NCBI GenBank assembly: GCA_041660545.1
Contig: JBAZWE010000057.1
Coordinates: forward strand, 1 to 12,134
Direction: 5' to 3'
Length of the DNA: 12,134 bases
Source: JBAZWE01 sp041660545
GTDB lineage: Bacteria > Actinomycetota > Thermoleophilia > BMS3ABIN01
Below are positions 1 through 7,551 of this stretch, in pieces. The notes under the pieces were generated by a model. It did no database searches, had not been told where the DNA came from, and saw nothing but the letters and a program-made list of their open reading frames with translations. Both the position numbers and the translations under genes were made by a program. How positions within the stretch are numbered: position 1 is the first letter of the stretch; the number at the start of each line of letters is the position of its first letter.

Positions 1-1203
1 ATTGCCGACTTCAATGACACGCTCGATATGCAATTCGTTCGCGCAGCTGATGCACTTCTCACCTGGCTTGATACGCCGGATGTCGATAAATTCGGCATCG
101 AAATCTTGGCCTGGGACAACTCCCCTGATGTGATAGCCATCCTTGTTGGCCCCTGTGATGAAGGTCCCATCCTTGAGGCTCTCGTCAGCTATCTTGCGTA
201 TTTCGGTACCTACCGGGCCGACAAAGCCGGCCTCGGCGCCGACCGCATCCTTGATCTCCTGGGGGCCGGCGGTCCTGAATACGCCCAGCACATGTGCCAG
301 TTTTGATTCCTGCAGTTCCTGATCTCCCCTGACCATCACCAGCACCGGGCCATCGTCATTTATAACCAGCAGTGATTTGATCAAAAGCGTGGGTTCGACT
401 GCCAGAAAAGTTGATACTTCGGCTATGGTCCTGGAGTCAGGCGTGGCAACTTCCTCCATGCCGCTAGCAGGATAATCGGGATAGTCCGGGATCGAGCGTG
501 CCAGTTCCAGATTGGCCGCATAGCCGCAGGAGCAGAGCGCCACTTCGTCCTCGCCGGCGTTGCTGGGCGCCATGAATTCGTGAGCCTCGGCTCCGCCCAT
601 CATGCCCGGATCGCTTTCGACCATGTGGTAAGCGATGCCGCAGCGCTCGAAGATGCGCTTGTAGGCCTTCGTATGCAGGTAGTAGTTCTCCTCCAGCTGC
701 CTTTCATCCACATCGAAGCTGTAAGAATCCTTCATGATGAATTCGCGTGTGCGCAGGACACCGCTCTTGGGCCTGGCCTCATCGCGTAACTTCGTCTGTA
801 TCTGATAAAGGACCTGGGGCAGGTCGCGGTAAGAACGTATCTCGCGCGCTATCAGCCATGTGACGACTTCCTCGTGGGTCATGGCAAGCACCATGTCGCG
901 GCCGCCGCGGTCTTTGAGCCGAAACATCTCGTCGCCGATCTCTTCGTAACGGCCCGTGGTCTGCCAGACGTCCGCCGCCTGCAGGACGGGCATAGTGATC
1001 TCCTGGGCGCCGATCGCGTTCATCTCTTCACGAATAATGCCGCAGATCTTGCCCAGCACTTTCTGCCCCAATGGCAGGTATATATAAAGACCGGCGGCGA
1101 GCTGTCTCACCAGGCCGGCGCGTACCATCAGCTTGTGGCTGATCGCCTCGGACTCGGCCGGGTCTTCCTTGAGTGTGGGAAAAAATAGTCTGGATGCTCT
1201 CAT
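1..1203 (-). CDS. proS: Prolyl-tRNA synthetase, N-terminal 401 residues (runs off the left edge)
   Basis: Class II aminoacyl-tRNA synthetase that charges tRNA-Pro with proline in the cytoplasm. The ATG at 1203 follows an AGAGG-type ribosome site (1212-1217) by 8 nt and gives the typical bacterial N-terminus MRASRLFFPTLKEDPAE. Visible are the motif 1 region (about residues 60-80), THEE at 109-112, and motif 2 (about 137-158, with TKLRDEARP and RTREFIMKD). The bacterial-type editing insertion spans roughly 225-385. Its LLIKSLLV stretch places Lys276 at the position of the Lys that E. coli ProRS uses to clear Ala-tRNA-Pro, and VRGDQEL follows. A CISC pair (384, 387) precedes IERVIEVGN, where E. 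coli has a similar KRGIEVGH stretch. The rest of the catalytic core and the anticodon-binding domain lie outside the window. It is the last visible gene of the block, 86 bp after ispG. Confidence 0.97.
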   Translation of the reverse strand, partial: MRASRLFFPTLKEDPAESEAISHKLMVRAGLVRQLAAGLYIYLPLGQKVLGKICGIIREEMNAIGAQEITMPVLQAADVWQTTGRYEEIGDEMFRLKDRGGRDMVLAMTHEEVVTWLIAREIRSYRDLPQVLYQIQTKLRDEARPKSGVLRTREFIMKDSYSFDVDERQLEENYYLHTKAYKRIFERCGIAYHMVESDPGMMGGAEAHEFMAPSNAGEDEVALCSCGYAANLELARSIPDYPDYPASGMEEVATPDSRTIAEVSTFLAVEPTLLIKSLLVINDDGPVLVMVRGDQELQESKLAHVLGVFRTAGPQEIKDAVGAEAGFVGPVGTEIRKIADESLKDGTFITGANKDGYHIRGVVPGQDFDAEFIDIRRIKPGEKCISCANELHIERVIEVGN

Positions 1204-1211
1204 GATCGTAT

Positions 1212-1232
1212 GCCTCTAGCCTACAGATTATA
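1212..1232 (-). promoter_or_regulatory. Possible proS promoter -10 (TATAAT) and ribosome-binding site
   Basis: The 86-bp ispG-proS gap (1204-1289) is the longest spacer inside the minus-strand block. On the minus strand it contains a perfect TATAAT (1227-1232), followed by an AGAGGC ribosome site (1212-1217) 8 nt before the proS ATG. No good -35 is seen 16-18 bp upstream, where the DNA is GC-rich with a short GCGC-AAG-GCGC palindrome. proS may therefore have its own start site as well as readthrough from the operon. The ribosome site is firmer than the promoter. Confidence 0.35.
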
Positions 1233-1289
1233 TATGTGGATGCGCAAGGCGCGCTCGCGTGACACAGTTTGAACTAGCTTAGCTGCCGT

Positions 1290-2342
1290 CTATTTTTTCC
1301 GTGTCTTTTCGATCTCCGCAAACAGCGCGTCAACCAGTTCATTGGCGGCCACCTTACGCAGCGGCTCGCCCCGGGCGAAGATCAACCCCTCACCTTTGCC
1401 TCCGGCGATGCCGAAATCGGCGCGGCGCGCTTCTCCGGGCCCGTTGACGACGCAGCCCATTACCGCGACCTCAAAGCTCGAATCGTAATCTTCAAGCCGC
1501 CGCTCTACTTCCATGGCGATCGCCTCGACGTCGATCTCGGTACGCCCGCACGTCGGGCAGGAAATCATGCCCGGCCCGTGCTCACGCAGCCCGAGCGAAC
1601 GGAGTATCTCGTAACCGGCCCGTACCTCTTCGACGGGGTCGCCGGTCAGGGAGACCCTGATCGTGTCCCCCACTCCCTGCGCAAGCAGCGCGCCGATGCC
1701 GACAGCGCTTTTGATCGAACCCGTCCATCTCGTACCGGCCTCGGTTACTCCCAGGTGTATCGGGTAATCGATCCTGCCTGCGATCTCAATGTTGGCGTTT
1801 ATAGTCTCTGACACAGAAGAAGACTTTGCCGAGACCTTGAAGTCTTCAAAGCCCAGATCCTCGAACAGGTTTACATAACTGATAACCGTTTCCACCAGCG
1901 CTTTTACCGGTTGTCCGTCTGCAAGTGTCAGCATCTCCTTCGGCAGAGACCCGGCATTAACGCCGATCCTTATTGGGATGCCGGCCGCGCGCGCGGCCTC
2001 GACCACGGACTCGACTTTTTTGCGACTGCCGATATTTCCCGGATTGATGCGAAGACCGGCGGCGCCGGCGGCGATTGAATCGACGGCCAGCTTTGCCTTG
2101 AAATGGATGTCTGCTACAACCGGCAGCGGGGATTCGGCAACGATACCGGCAAGCGCCTCGACTGCCGCCTCATCGGGAACGGCCACGCGGATGATCTCAC
2201 AGCCATAAGCGGCCAGACTTCTGATCTGTCCGAGCGTCGCCTCGACATCATGCGTATCGGTATTGGTCATCGATTGCACGCTCACCGGCGCGCCATCGCC
2301 AACAGTTATGTTTCCGATATTCACCTGTCGTTTGCTTGTCAT
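1290..2342 (-). CDS. ispG: 4-hydroxy-3-methylbut-2-en-1-yl diphosphate synthase (IspG/GcpE)
   Basis: Iron-sulfur enzyme of the MEP isoprenoid pathway. It reductively opens methylerythritol cyclodiphosphate to HMBPP. Numbered from the ATG at 2342 the protein has 350 residues, normal for the two-domain bacterial form. Visible are the N-terminal APVSVQSMTNTDT stretch, the TIM-barrel segment VVADIHF, LRINPGNIG (98-105), and the C-terminal cluster domain. That domain has Cys262 and Cys265 (CPTC), Cys297 (MGCVVNGPGE) and Glu304, the expected 4Fe-4S ligands. An in-frame ATG at 2393 would add 17 residues inside the rseP 3' end. I prefer 2342 because it begins 7 nt after the rseP stop and matches the family N-terminus, although neither start has a strong SD. 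Dxr, an earlier enzyme of the same pathway, is two genes upstream. Confidence 0.96.
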   Translation of the reverse strand: MTSKRQVNIGNITVGDGAPVSVQSMTNTDTHDVEATLGQIRSLAAYGCEIIRVAVPDEAAVEALAGIVAESPLPVVADIHFKAKLAVDSIAAGAAGLRINPGNIGSRKKVESVVEAARAAGIPIRIGVNAGSLPKEMLTLADGQPVKALVETVISYVNLFEDLGFEDFKVSAKSSSVSETINANIEIAGRIDYPIHLGVTEAGTRWTGSIKSAVGIGALLAQGVGDTIRVSLTGDPVEEVRAGYEILRSLGLREHGPGMISCPTCGRTEIDVEAIAMEVERRLEDYDSSFEVAVMGCVVNGPGEARRADFGIAGGKGEGLIFARGEPLRKVAANELVDALFAEIEKTRKK

Positions 2343-2349
2343 GACGTCA

Positions 2350-3414
2350 TTATGGCGAAAGATTGAATCCAGGACCCATAATTCTCTGGACATCGTTTGT
2401 GATCCCTATGATAAACAGGATGCCGAATAAAACCAGTCCGACTATCGAGACCCTCTCGAACACTTCCTTCTTTATTGGAGATCCCTTGAATTTTTCAATG
2501 AGGTTGAACAGGATATGCCCGCCGTCCAGTGGCAGAAGTGGCAGCATATTAAAGATTGCCAGCTGGAGGCTGATAAATCCGAGCACTCGTAAATAGACGC
2601 CCCAGCCCAGTTCAATAGTCTGGGAGGAGACGGCCACTATTCCAATAGGCGATGAGAGTTCATTGCGGCTCTGTTCGCTGACGAACAGGTTCTTGATGGC
2701 GGAAAAGACCTCGCCGGTAATGAAGCCTATGTCCGCTATCGCATGTTGGCCCGCTTCGGCAACCGGCATTTTCACCGTACCCACCCTCTCGGCGTCGAAA
2801 ATCACACCAAGTAAACCCTGTCCGGAATCCTCCTGACGGCCGACGGTGACGGTCAAATTCTGTCGTTGACCATTCCGTTCGATCAAGACGTTCAGCGTTT
2901 CTCCCGGCCGCGACTTGAGTTCATCTCTTAACGCAGCCGGGTCGTCTGATGAGACTCCGCTTACCGCTAGCAGCCTGTCGCCCGGCTGGATGCCGGCCTT
3001 TTCAGCGCCGCTGTCAGCCTGTATTTTGGCCACGGTTGTGGTAGCACTATATTCAGGCACGGCCTGATAATAGAAGATAAAAAACAGGAATACAGCAAGC
3101 AGCAGGTTCATCAGAGGCCCGGCCGAGATTGTAATGATGCGTTGCCAGACCGGCTTTGAATAATATGCGCGCTCAACGACCTCTTCCGGCACTTTTTCTT
3201 CCCTGGTCATGCCGGTAATCTTTACGTAACCGCCGAGAGGGATGAAGCCTATTCCATACTCTGTCTCTCCTATTTTTTTCTTGATGGCCGCCGGTGGGAA
3301 TCCCATGTAGAACTTCTCCGCGCGCATGCCAAAAGCCTTGGCGGCCAGGAAGTGTCCCAGTTCGTGGACCAGAATCAGGAAACCGATTCCGAGGATGGCG
3401 ATAAAAATGAGCAT
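2350..3414 (-). CDS. rseP: Site-2 intramembrane zinc metalloprotease, RseP/RasP family
   Basis: Membrane M50 protease that cuts transmembrane segments of anti-sigma factors and leftover signal peptides. At 354 residues it is the single-PDZ size typical of Gram-positive RasP; E. coli RseP is larger with two PDZ domains. Visible in order are a first membrane helix carrying HELGH (17-21), a GxxxG-like FIPLGGYVKI stretch, a second membrane helix near 100-118, one PDZ domain (about 125-205, with AGIQPGDRLLAVSG), a third helix, and the second active-site motif NMLPLLPLDGGH (289-300) whose Asp297 is the expected zinc ligand. A last helix lies near 325-342. The gene starts 21 nt after the dxr stop with no convincing SD, suggesting translation coupled to dxr. 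The substrate cannot be read from the window, as no sigma/anti-sigma pair is present. Confidence 0.95.
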   Translation of the reverse strand: MLIFIAILGIGFLILVHELGHFLAAKAFGMRAEKFYMGFPPAAIKKKIGETEYGIGFIPLGGYVKITGMTREEKVPEEVVERAYYSKPVWQRIITISAGPLMNLLLAVFLFFIFYYQAVPEYSATTTVAKIQADSGAEKAGIQPGDRLLAVSGVSSDDPAALRDELKSRPGETLNVLIERNGQRQNLTVTVGRQEDSGQGLLGVIFDAERVGTVKMPVAEAGQHAIADIGFITGEVFSAIKNLFVSEQSRNELSSPIGIVAVSSQTIELGWGVYLRVLGFISLQLAIFNMLPLLPLDGGHILFNLIEKFKGSPIKKEVFERVSIVGLVLFGILFIIGITNDVQRIMGPGFNLSP

Positions 3415-3435
3415 CAGAAGTATTCTAGCAGCGAT

Positions 3436-4584
3436 CTAATCCAACAGTGAATCTGCAAGTTGCCGGGCTTCGGCGTCTATTTCGTTGACCTCGTCCAGGC
3501 TCGTCAGCTTGTGTGGGAGATCCTGCTCCATGGCCAGCATGGTTTTTTCCACCAGGTCCGCGATATCGAGGAATTTCAGGCGACCCGTAAGGAAGGCGGC
3601 CACCGCGACCTCGTTAGCCGCATTTACGACTATCGGCGAGCCGCCGCCACGTTTGCCGGCCTCAAGTGCCAGCGCCAGGCAAGGAAATGCTTCCGGATCA
3701 GGCTCGTAAAATGTCAGCTCTCCCTGTTCGACCAGGTCGAGCTGGGGCATGGTCACTGGTTGCCTGTCGGGATAGTTCAGCGCGTAGGCTATCGGGAGTT
3801 TCATGCTGGGCAGGCCCATCTGGGCTAAAACTGATCCATCACTGTAACGAACAAGCGAATGCACGACTGACTGGGGATGTACCACCACCTTGATGTCATC
3901 ATAAGGAACATCGAAAAGATGATGGGCTTCGATAACCTCGAGCCCTTTATTCATGAGTGTCGCCGAGTCAATTGAAATCTTGCTACCCATTTTCCAGCGC
4001 GGATGGTCTAGTGCGTCGTCTCGGGTAACTGTCTCCAGCTCTTTTCGGCTGCGTCCGAAGAAAGGCCCTCCGGAGGCGGTAAGTAAAAGCTGATCGATGC
4101 CGTTTGTCCCCCGTCCCTGCAGACACTGGAAGATGGCGCTGTGTTCGCTGTCGACCGGGAGGATCTTGCAGCCGTTAGTTTTAGCCAGATCCATGACCAG
4201 GCTGCCCCCGACTACCAGGCTCTCCTTGTTTGCCAGGGCAAGGTCGATGCCTTTATTCAGCGTGGCGACTGTCGCCTCGAGCCCGGCGGCGCCTACGACT
4301 GCGTTTAAAACAAGATCACATTCGACAGTCTCAATCAGGCCGCGGATGCATCCCGGCCCATCCAGGACGTTTAGATCAGGCTCCAGCTCCGCCAGCTTGC
4401 TGCCCGCGACTTCATCGAGTATGGCGACATCCGTGACGCCGAATTCAAGCGCCTGATCCCTGAGTATGTGGTAATTGGTTCCAGCGGCAAGGCCGGCCGC
4501 CTCAAGCCCGGGGGTTTCTGCGATCACCTCGAGCGCCTGCTTTCCGATCGAACCTGTTGATCCCAGCACAAGAATGCGTTTCAT
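3436..4584 (-). CDS. dxr: 1-deoxy-D-xylulose 5-phosphate reductoisomerase
   Basis: Converts DXP to methylerythritol phosphate with NADPH and a divalent metal, the committed step of the MEP pathway; it is the fosmidomycin target. The protein has 382 residues from the ATG at 4584. Visible are the nucleotide-binding loop LGSTGSIGKQ (7-16), LALANKESLV (116-125), the metal ligands in PVDSEHSA (Asp145, Glu147), the loop TASGGPFFG (169-177), SATLMNKGLEVIEAHHLF (with Glu216, the third expected ligand), and HPQSVVHSLV. An open frame continues upstream to 4722, but those 46 codons overlap the cdsA 3' end and precede the family's normal MKRILVLGSTGS start, so I reject them. An AAAGGT lies about 15 nt upstream, too far for a good SD. 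The gap to cdsA is 34 bp. Confidence 0.97.
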   Translation of the reverse strand: MKRILVLGSTGSIGKQALEVIAETPGLEAAGLAAGTNYHILRDQALEFGVTDVAILDEVAGSKLAELEPDLNVLDGPGCIRGLIETVECDLVLNAVVGAAGLEATVATLNKGIDLALANKESLVVGGSLVMDLAKTNGCKILPVDSEHSAIFQCLQGRGTNGIDQLLLTASGGPFFGRSRKELETVTRDDALDHPRWKMGSKISIDSATLMNKGLEVIEAHHLFDVPYDDIKVVVHPQSVVHSLVRYSDGSVLAQMGLPSMKLPIAYALNYPDRQPVTMPQLDLVEQGELTFYEPDPEAFPCLALALEAGKRGGGSPIVVNAANEVAVAAFLTGRLKFLDIADLVEKTMLAMEQDLPHKLTSLDEVNEIDAEARQLADSLLD

Positions 4585-4618
4585 AATGAGTTTTGCAGCA
4601 CCTTTCTTAATAACGGTT

Positions 4619-5401
4619 TCAAACCATTGCCGTGACGACATAGTAGGCTGCGACGCCGGCAAATAGAAGAGAGTCGAAGCGGTCAAGTATTCCGCCATGT
4701 CCCGGGATAATAGTACCCGCATCTTTTACCTGCGATGCCCGTTTTAGGTAGGACTCGAATAAATCACCGATCGGCGCCGCGATGGCCAGGGTGAGACCGA
4801 GTACAAAAAACTGTCCCGAGCCCATCCATGCCAGAGATTTTCCTGCAACGAGAACCACAAGTATGGTTCCTATGAAGCCTGCCAGGGTTCCCTCAATCGT
4901 CTTCTTGGGAGAGATTACCGGAGAGATCGGACGGTGCCCGTAAAAATGACCGACGGCATAGGCCACCGTGTCGGAGGTCCATGTTGCCAGAAGCACCACG
5001 ATGGCAAGACTGATGCCATATTCAAGACTTCTTAAAAGGATAACATGGGCGAAACCCATGCCGATGTAAAAAGCCCCGAAGAAGGTTACAGCCATCTCCC
5101 CCATCATTTCGGGTTTGAGCCCCCTGATGGCATGGAGGATGAAAGTCAGCGCGAACAGATAGATCACACCTCGAAGCGCGCCTGCAAGCTCACCCGTGTG
5201 TGCGCCGATCAGAATAAAAATCGCTCCCGCGTAACCGGCCAGCAGGTTGGGTTTATACACGCGGGCCATGCGATAAAACTCATGCAGTGCCAGGAGGCTG
5301 AGCACCACGAGTGAAATCAGAAGCGGCAGGCCCCCCGTATAGACGACGATGATAGCCAGGGGGATTCCCAGCAGTCCCACAAGTACACGTGTTATCAACA
5401 C
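4619..5401 (-). CDS. cdsA: Phosphatidate cytidylyltransferase (CDP-diacylglycerol synthase)
   Basis: Integral membrane enzyme that makes CDP-diacylglycerol from CTP and phosphatidic acid, the branch point of bacterial phospholipid synthesis. The 260 residues contain about seven or eight hydrophobic segments. The C-terminal signature of the family is complete at about 217-243: SYLKRASQVKDAG followed by IIPGHGGILDRFD, with the paired acidic residues and HGG that bind metal and substrate. An upstream acidic stretch, TWTSDTVAYAVGHFYG, and PISPKKTIEG are also family hallmarks. Translation starts at a GTG (5401), 6 nt after the uppS TAG, with AGGTAGG just upstream; the spacing suggests coupled translation. 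Nothing unusual apart from the GTG start. Confidence 0.96.
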   Translation of the reverse strand: MLITRVLVGLLGIPLAIIVVYTGGLPLLISLVVLSLLALHEFYRMARVYKPNLLAGYAGAIFILIGAHTGELAGALRGVIYLFALTFILHAIRGLKPEMMGEMAVTFFGAFYIGMGFAHVILLRSLEYGISLAIVVLLATWTSDTVAYAVGHFYGHRPISPVISPKKTIEGTLAGFIGTILVVLVAGKSLAWMGSGQFFVLGLTLAIAAPIGDLFESYLKRASQVKDAGTIIPGHGGILDRFDSLLFAGVAAYYVVTAMV

Positions 5402-5407
5402 GGGCGC

Positions 5408-6163
5408 CTACCTGGCTCCAAATCGGCGCTGACGCCGTCCGAATTCCGCGATTGCGGCAAGAAAATCTTCTTCCCTGAAAGCGGGCCAGAGCCTATCCGT
5501 GAAATAAAGCTCGGAATAAGCGCATTGCCAAAGCAGGAAATTGCTGACGCGCTGCTCGCCGCTGGTGCGAATGAGCAACTCGGGATCATGCATGTCCGGA
5601 GCGTAGAGATATTTTTTAAAATCGGCCTCGGTATCGTTCTGTGCTCCGTTTCGGGCGGCGGCCTTGACGGCGTCGAATATCTCGGCACGTCCACCATAAT
5701 TGAAAGCGACAAAAAGAGTCATCGTCCGGTTGTCCGCCGTAAGTTTTTCAGCCCAGTCCATCCGTTCGAGCAGATTGGCCGATAACCCCTCCCGCCTTCC
5801 GATGAACCTCATCCTGATGTCCTGTTCGTCGAGTTCGGGGACTTCCTTGTCAATAAGCTCTGTAAACATCGTCATGAGGGCTTCCACCTCATCCCCCGGG
5901 CGTTGCCAGTTCTCTGTTGAAAAAGCGTACACCGTCAACTCCTTGATACCGGTTATTCTGGCAACCTTGACGGTTCTCTTTAGCGCTTTTGCGCCCTCCC
6001 GGTGTCCGGCGATGGCGGGTAGATGTCTTTGTGCCGCCCAGCGCCCGTTGCCATCCATGATTATGGCCACATGCAGCGGCGCCTGGCTTTCAGCTAATAA
6101 AAAATCTTCGCTGTCGGTTTTTCTCCGGCGAAGATTGTCGAGGAGGTTACGAAGGTTCAACAT
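5408..6163 (-). CDS. uppS: Isoprenyl transferase, probably undecaprenyl diphosphate synthase
   Basis: Cis-prenyltransferase that extends farnesyl diphosphate with isopentenyl diphosphate to make the C55 lipid carrier for peptidoglycan and other wall polymers. It uses the product of the Dxr/IspG pathway encoded further along the operon. From the ATG at 6163 it has 251 residues, including an N-terminal basic extension of about 30 residues before HVAIIMDGNGRWA (31-43), where Asp37 is the catalytic Asp. GHRE (53-56), FSTENWQRP (81-89) and RTSGEQRVSNFLLW (from about 199) are further hallmarks. The frr stop and this ATG share an A (TGATG), and GGAGG lies just upstream, so translation is coupled. 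A GTG one codon upstream (6166) is an alternative start. Chain length cannot be proved from sequence; C55 is inferred from family and context. Confidence 0.95.
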   Translation of the reverse strand: MLNLRNLLDNLRRRKTDSEDFLLAESQAPLHVAIIMDGNGRWAAQRHLPAIAGHREGAKALKRTVKVARITGIKELTVYAFSTENWQRPGDEVEALMTMFTELIDKEVPELDEQDIRMRFIGRREGLSANLLERMDWAEKLTADNRTMTLFVAFNYGGRAEIFDAVKAAARNGAQNDTEADFKKYLYAPDMHDPELLIRTSGEQRVSNFLLWQCAYSELYFTDRLWPAFREEDFLAAIAEFGRRQRRFGAR

Positions 6164-6732
6164 CACACCTCCAGGATTTCCTCCTCTTTGTTTTTAAGCA
6201 TCTCATCGATCTTTGCGATGTGTTTATCGGTTAACTTCTGCAGTTCTTCCTCAGAGTGGCGCAGCTCGTCCTCGGAAATATCACCGTCTTTCTGCAGGTC
6301 CTTGAGCTTGTGGATGACATCCCGCCTGATATTCCTGACAGCAACACGACCATTCTCCGCCAGACCCTTGACGACCTTCACAAGCTCCAGGCGCCGCTCT
6401 TCGGTCAGCTCTGGAATGGAAAGACGGATGAGGTTGCCGTCATTGCTGGGATTGAGCCCCAGCTCGGAGTCCATAATCGAACGCTCGATATCCTTGATGA
6501 CGGATTTGTCGTAAGGTGTGATCACAAGCAGACGCGCCTCCGGGGCGCTGATGTTCGCAAGCTGCTTGAGTGGGGTTTTGGCGCCATAATAATCGACGAT
6601 TATGCGGTCGAGCAGAGCGGTAGAGGCTCTGCCGGTCCGGATTGTGTTGAATTCGTTATGACACGCCACCAGCGCCTTGTCCATGCGTTCGCGGCCATCA
6701 TCGAAATACAGTTCAACCATGTCATTCATCAT
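6163..6732 (-). CDS. frr: Ribosome recycling factor
   Basis: With EF-G it splits the post-termination ribosome into subunits. Length 189 residues, close to the usual 185. Visible are the helix 1 core with FNTIRTGRASTALLD, the domain II segment VDYYGAKTPLKQLANISAPEARLL, the LGLNPSNDGNLIRLSIPELTEERR stretch split over residues about 92-115, and the two C-terminal long helices of the three-helix bundle with RNIRRDVIHKLK and the EDELRHSEEELQKLTDKHIAKID pattern. Three Met codons lie at the start (6732, 6729, 6720). GGGGG upstream fits the second best, at 5 nt spacing, so the true product may lack the first Met. It follows pyrH by 54 bp and overlaps uppS. Confidence 0.97.
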   Translation of the reverse strand: MMNDMVELYFDDGRERMDKALVACHNEFNTIRTGRASTALLDRIIVDYYGAKTPLKQLANISAPEARLLVITPYDKSVIKDIERSIMDSELGLNPSNDGNLIRLSIPELTEERRLELVKVVKGLAENGRVAVRNIRRDVIHKLKDLQKDGDISEDELRHSEEELQKLTDKHIAKIDEMLKNKEEEILEV

Positions 6733-6786
6733 AACCCCCGAAACTGTTTGAGGCCCGGTGTGGCGTGGGCCGGTATCCCGGTACAG
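6733..6786 (-). other. pyrH-frr spacer with ACCGG repeats and a short GC hairpin
   Basis: This 54-bp gap is the longest spacer in the first part of the operon. The minus-strand transcript carries three ACCGG copies and a hairpin with 5-bp arms GGCCC/GGGCC (6767-6771 and 6752-6756) around a 10-nt loop. No T-run follows, so it is not a standard terminator. It could act as an RNA processing or stability element, or be nothing. Confidence 0.25.
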
Positions 6787-7551
6787 TTATTTCGCCGGTG
6801 AGCTTACTATAGTTCCGGCTCTTTCGCCAGAAAGAACACGCTGAATGTTGTCCTCATCGTTCATGTTGAATACATGAATAGGAAGATCATTATCCATACA
6901 AAGGGATATAGCCGTCGTGTCCATGACCTTCAACCCGCGCTCGATGGCTTCCAGGTGAGTTACGTGTGGCAGAAAAACGGCGTCCGGGTTTGTGTCGGGA
7001 TCGGAGTCATAGACGCCGTCATATTTGCGCTTGGCCATGAGAATCGCCTCGGCGCCGATCTCGAGTGCGCGCAGGGCGGCGGCGGTGTCTGTTGTGAAGT
7101 AGGGATTACCAGTGCCGGCGGCAAAGATGACGACCCTTTTCTTTTCAAGATGCCTGATAGCCTTGCGTCGTATATATGGCTCAGCGACTTCCTGCATGTG
7201 GATCGCGGACAGGACCCTGGTACTGAGGTCGATCTTTTCCATGCCGTCCTGCAAAGCCAGCGCATTGAGTACTGTCGCTATCATCCCCATATAGTCGCCG
7301 GTCGCCCTGTCCATGCCACGGGTGCTTCCCGCGACACCCCGGAAGATGTTTCCCGCTCCGACCACAATAGCGACCTCCACACCCATATCTGCGACTGATT
7401 TTATCTGGTTGGCTATCGCCTTGATCTTTTCAGGATCGATACTCAACTGATCTTCACCCTGAAGTGCCTGTCCTGAGAGCTTTATCAGAACACGACCGAA
7501 AACGGCTTTGTGTTCGCGATTACGGGAAGCAGATTTCTCTTTGCCGGTCAA
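6787..7551 (-). CDS. pyrH: Uridylate kinase (UMP kinase)
   Basis: Hexameric bacterial UMP kinase of the amino-acid kinase fold; phosphorylates UMP to UDP with ATP and feeds all pyrimidine nucleotide synthesis. Visible are VLIKLSGQAL (21-30, phosphate-binding Lys24), VVGAGNIFRG (63-72), the UMP-binding GDYMGMIATVLNALAL (85-100), and GTGNPYFTTDTAAALRA with the KYDGVYDSDP loop. At 254 residues it is slightly long because about 20 polar, basic residues precede the core. The only usable start is a TTG at 7551, directly after the tsf amber codon and in the same frame. AAGGA lies 4 nt before that TTG. No ATG, GTG or TTG follows before the kinase core, so the TTG is well supported unless the protein is made by readthrough of tsf. 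Confidence 0.96.
   Translation of the reverse strand: MTGKEKSASRNREHKAVFGRVLIKLSGQALQGEDQLSIDPEKIKAIANQIKSVADMGVEVAIVVGAGNIFRGVAGSTRGMDRATGDYMGMIATVLNALALQDGMEKIDLSTRVLSAIHMQEVAEPYIRRKAIRHLEKKRVVIFAAGTGNPYFTTDTAAALRALEIGAEAILMAKRKYDGVYDSDPDTNPDAVFLPHVTHLEAIERGLKVMDTTAISLCMDNDLPIHVFNMNDEDNIQRVLSGERAGTIVSSPAK

Noticed and set aside
4585..4722. 46-codon upstream extension of dxr
   Set aside because: It overlaps the cdsA 3' end and lies before the family N-terminus MKRILVLGSTGS; the internal ATG is the better start.
5700..6197. 165-codon plus-strand frame opposite uppS
   Set aside because: Ser/Arg-rich shadow translation with no domain; uppS on the other strand is certain.
6256..7398. Plus-strand open frames of 181 and 174 codons opposite frr and pyrH
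   Set aside because: Antisense to clear conserved genes, with no family motif and no ribosome site; explained by codon bias of the real genes.
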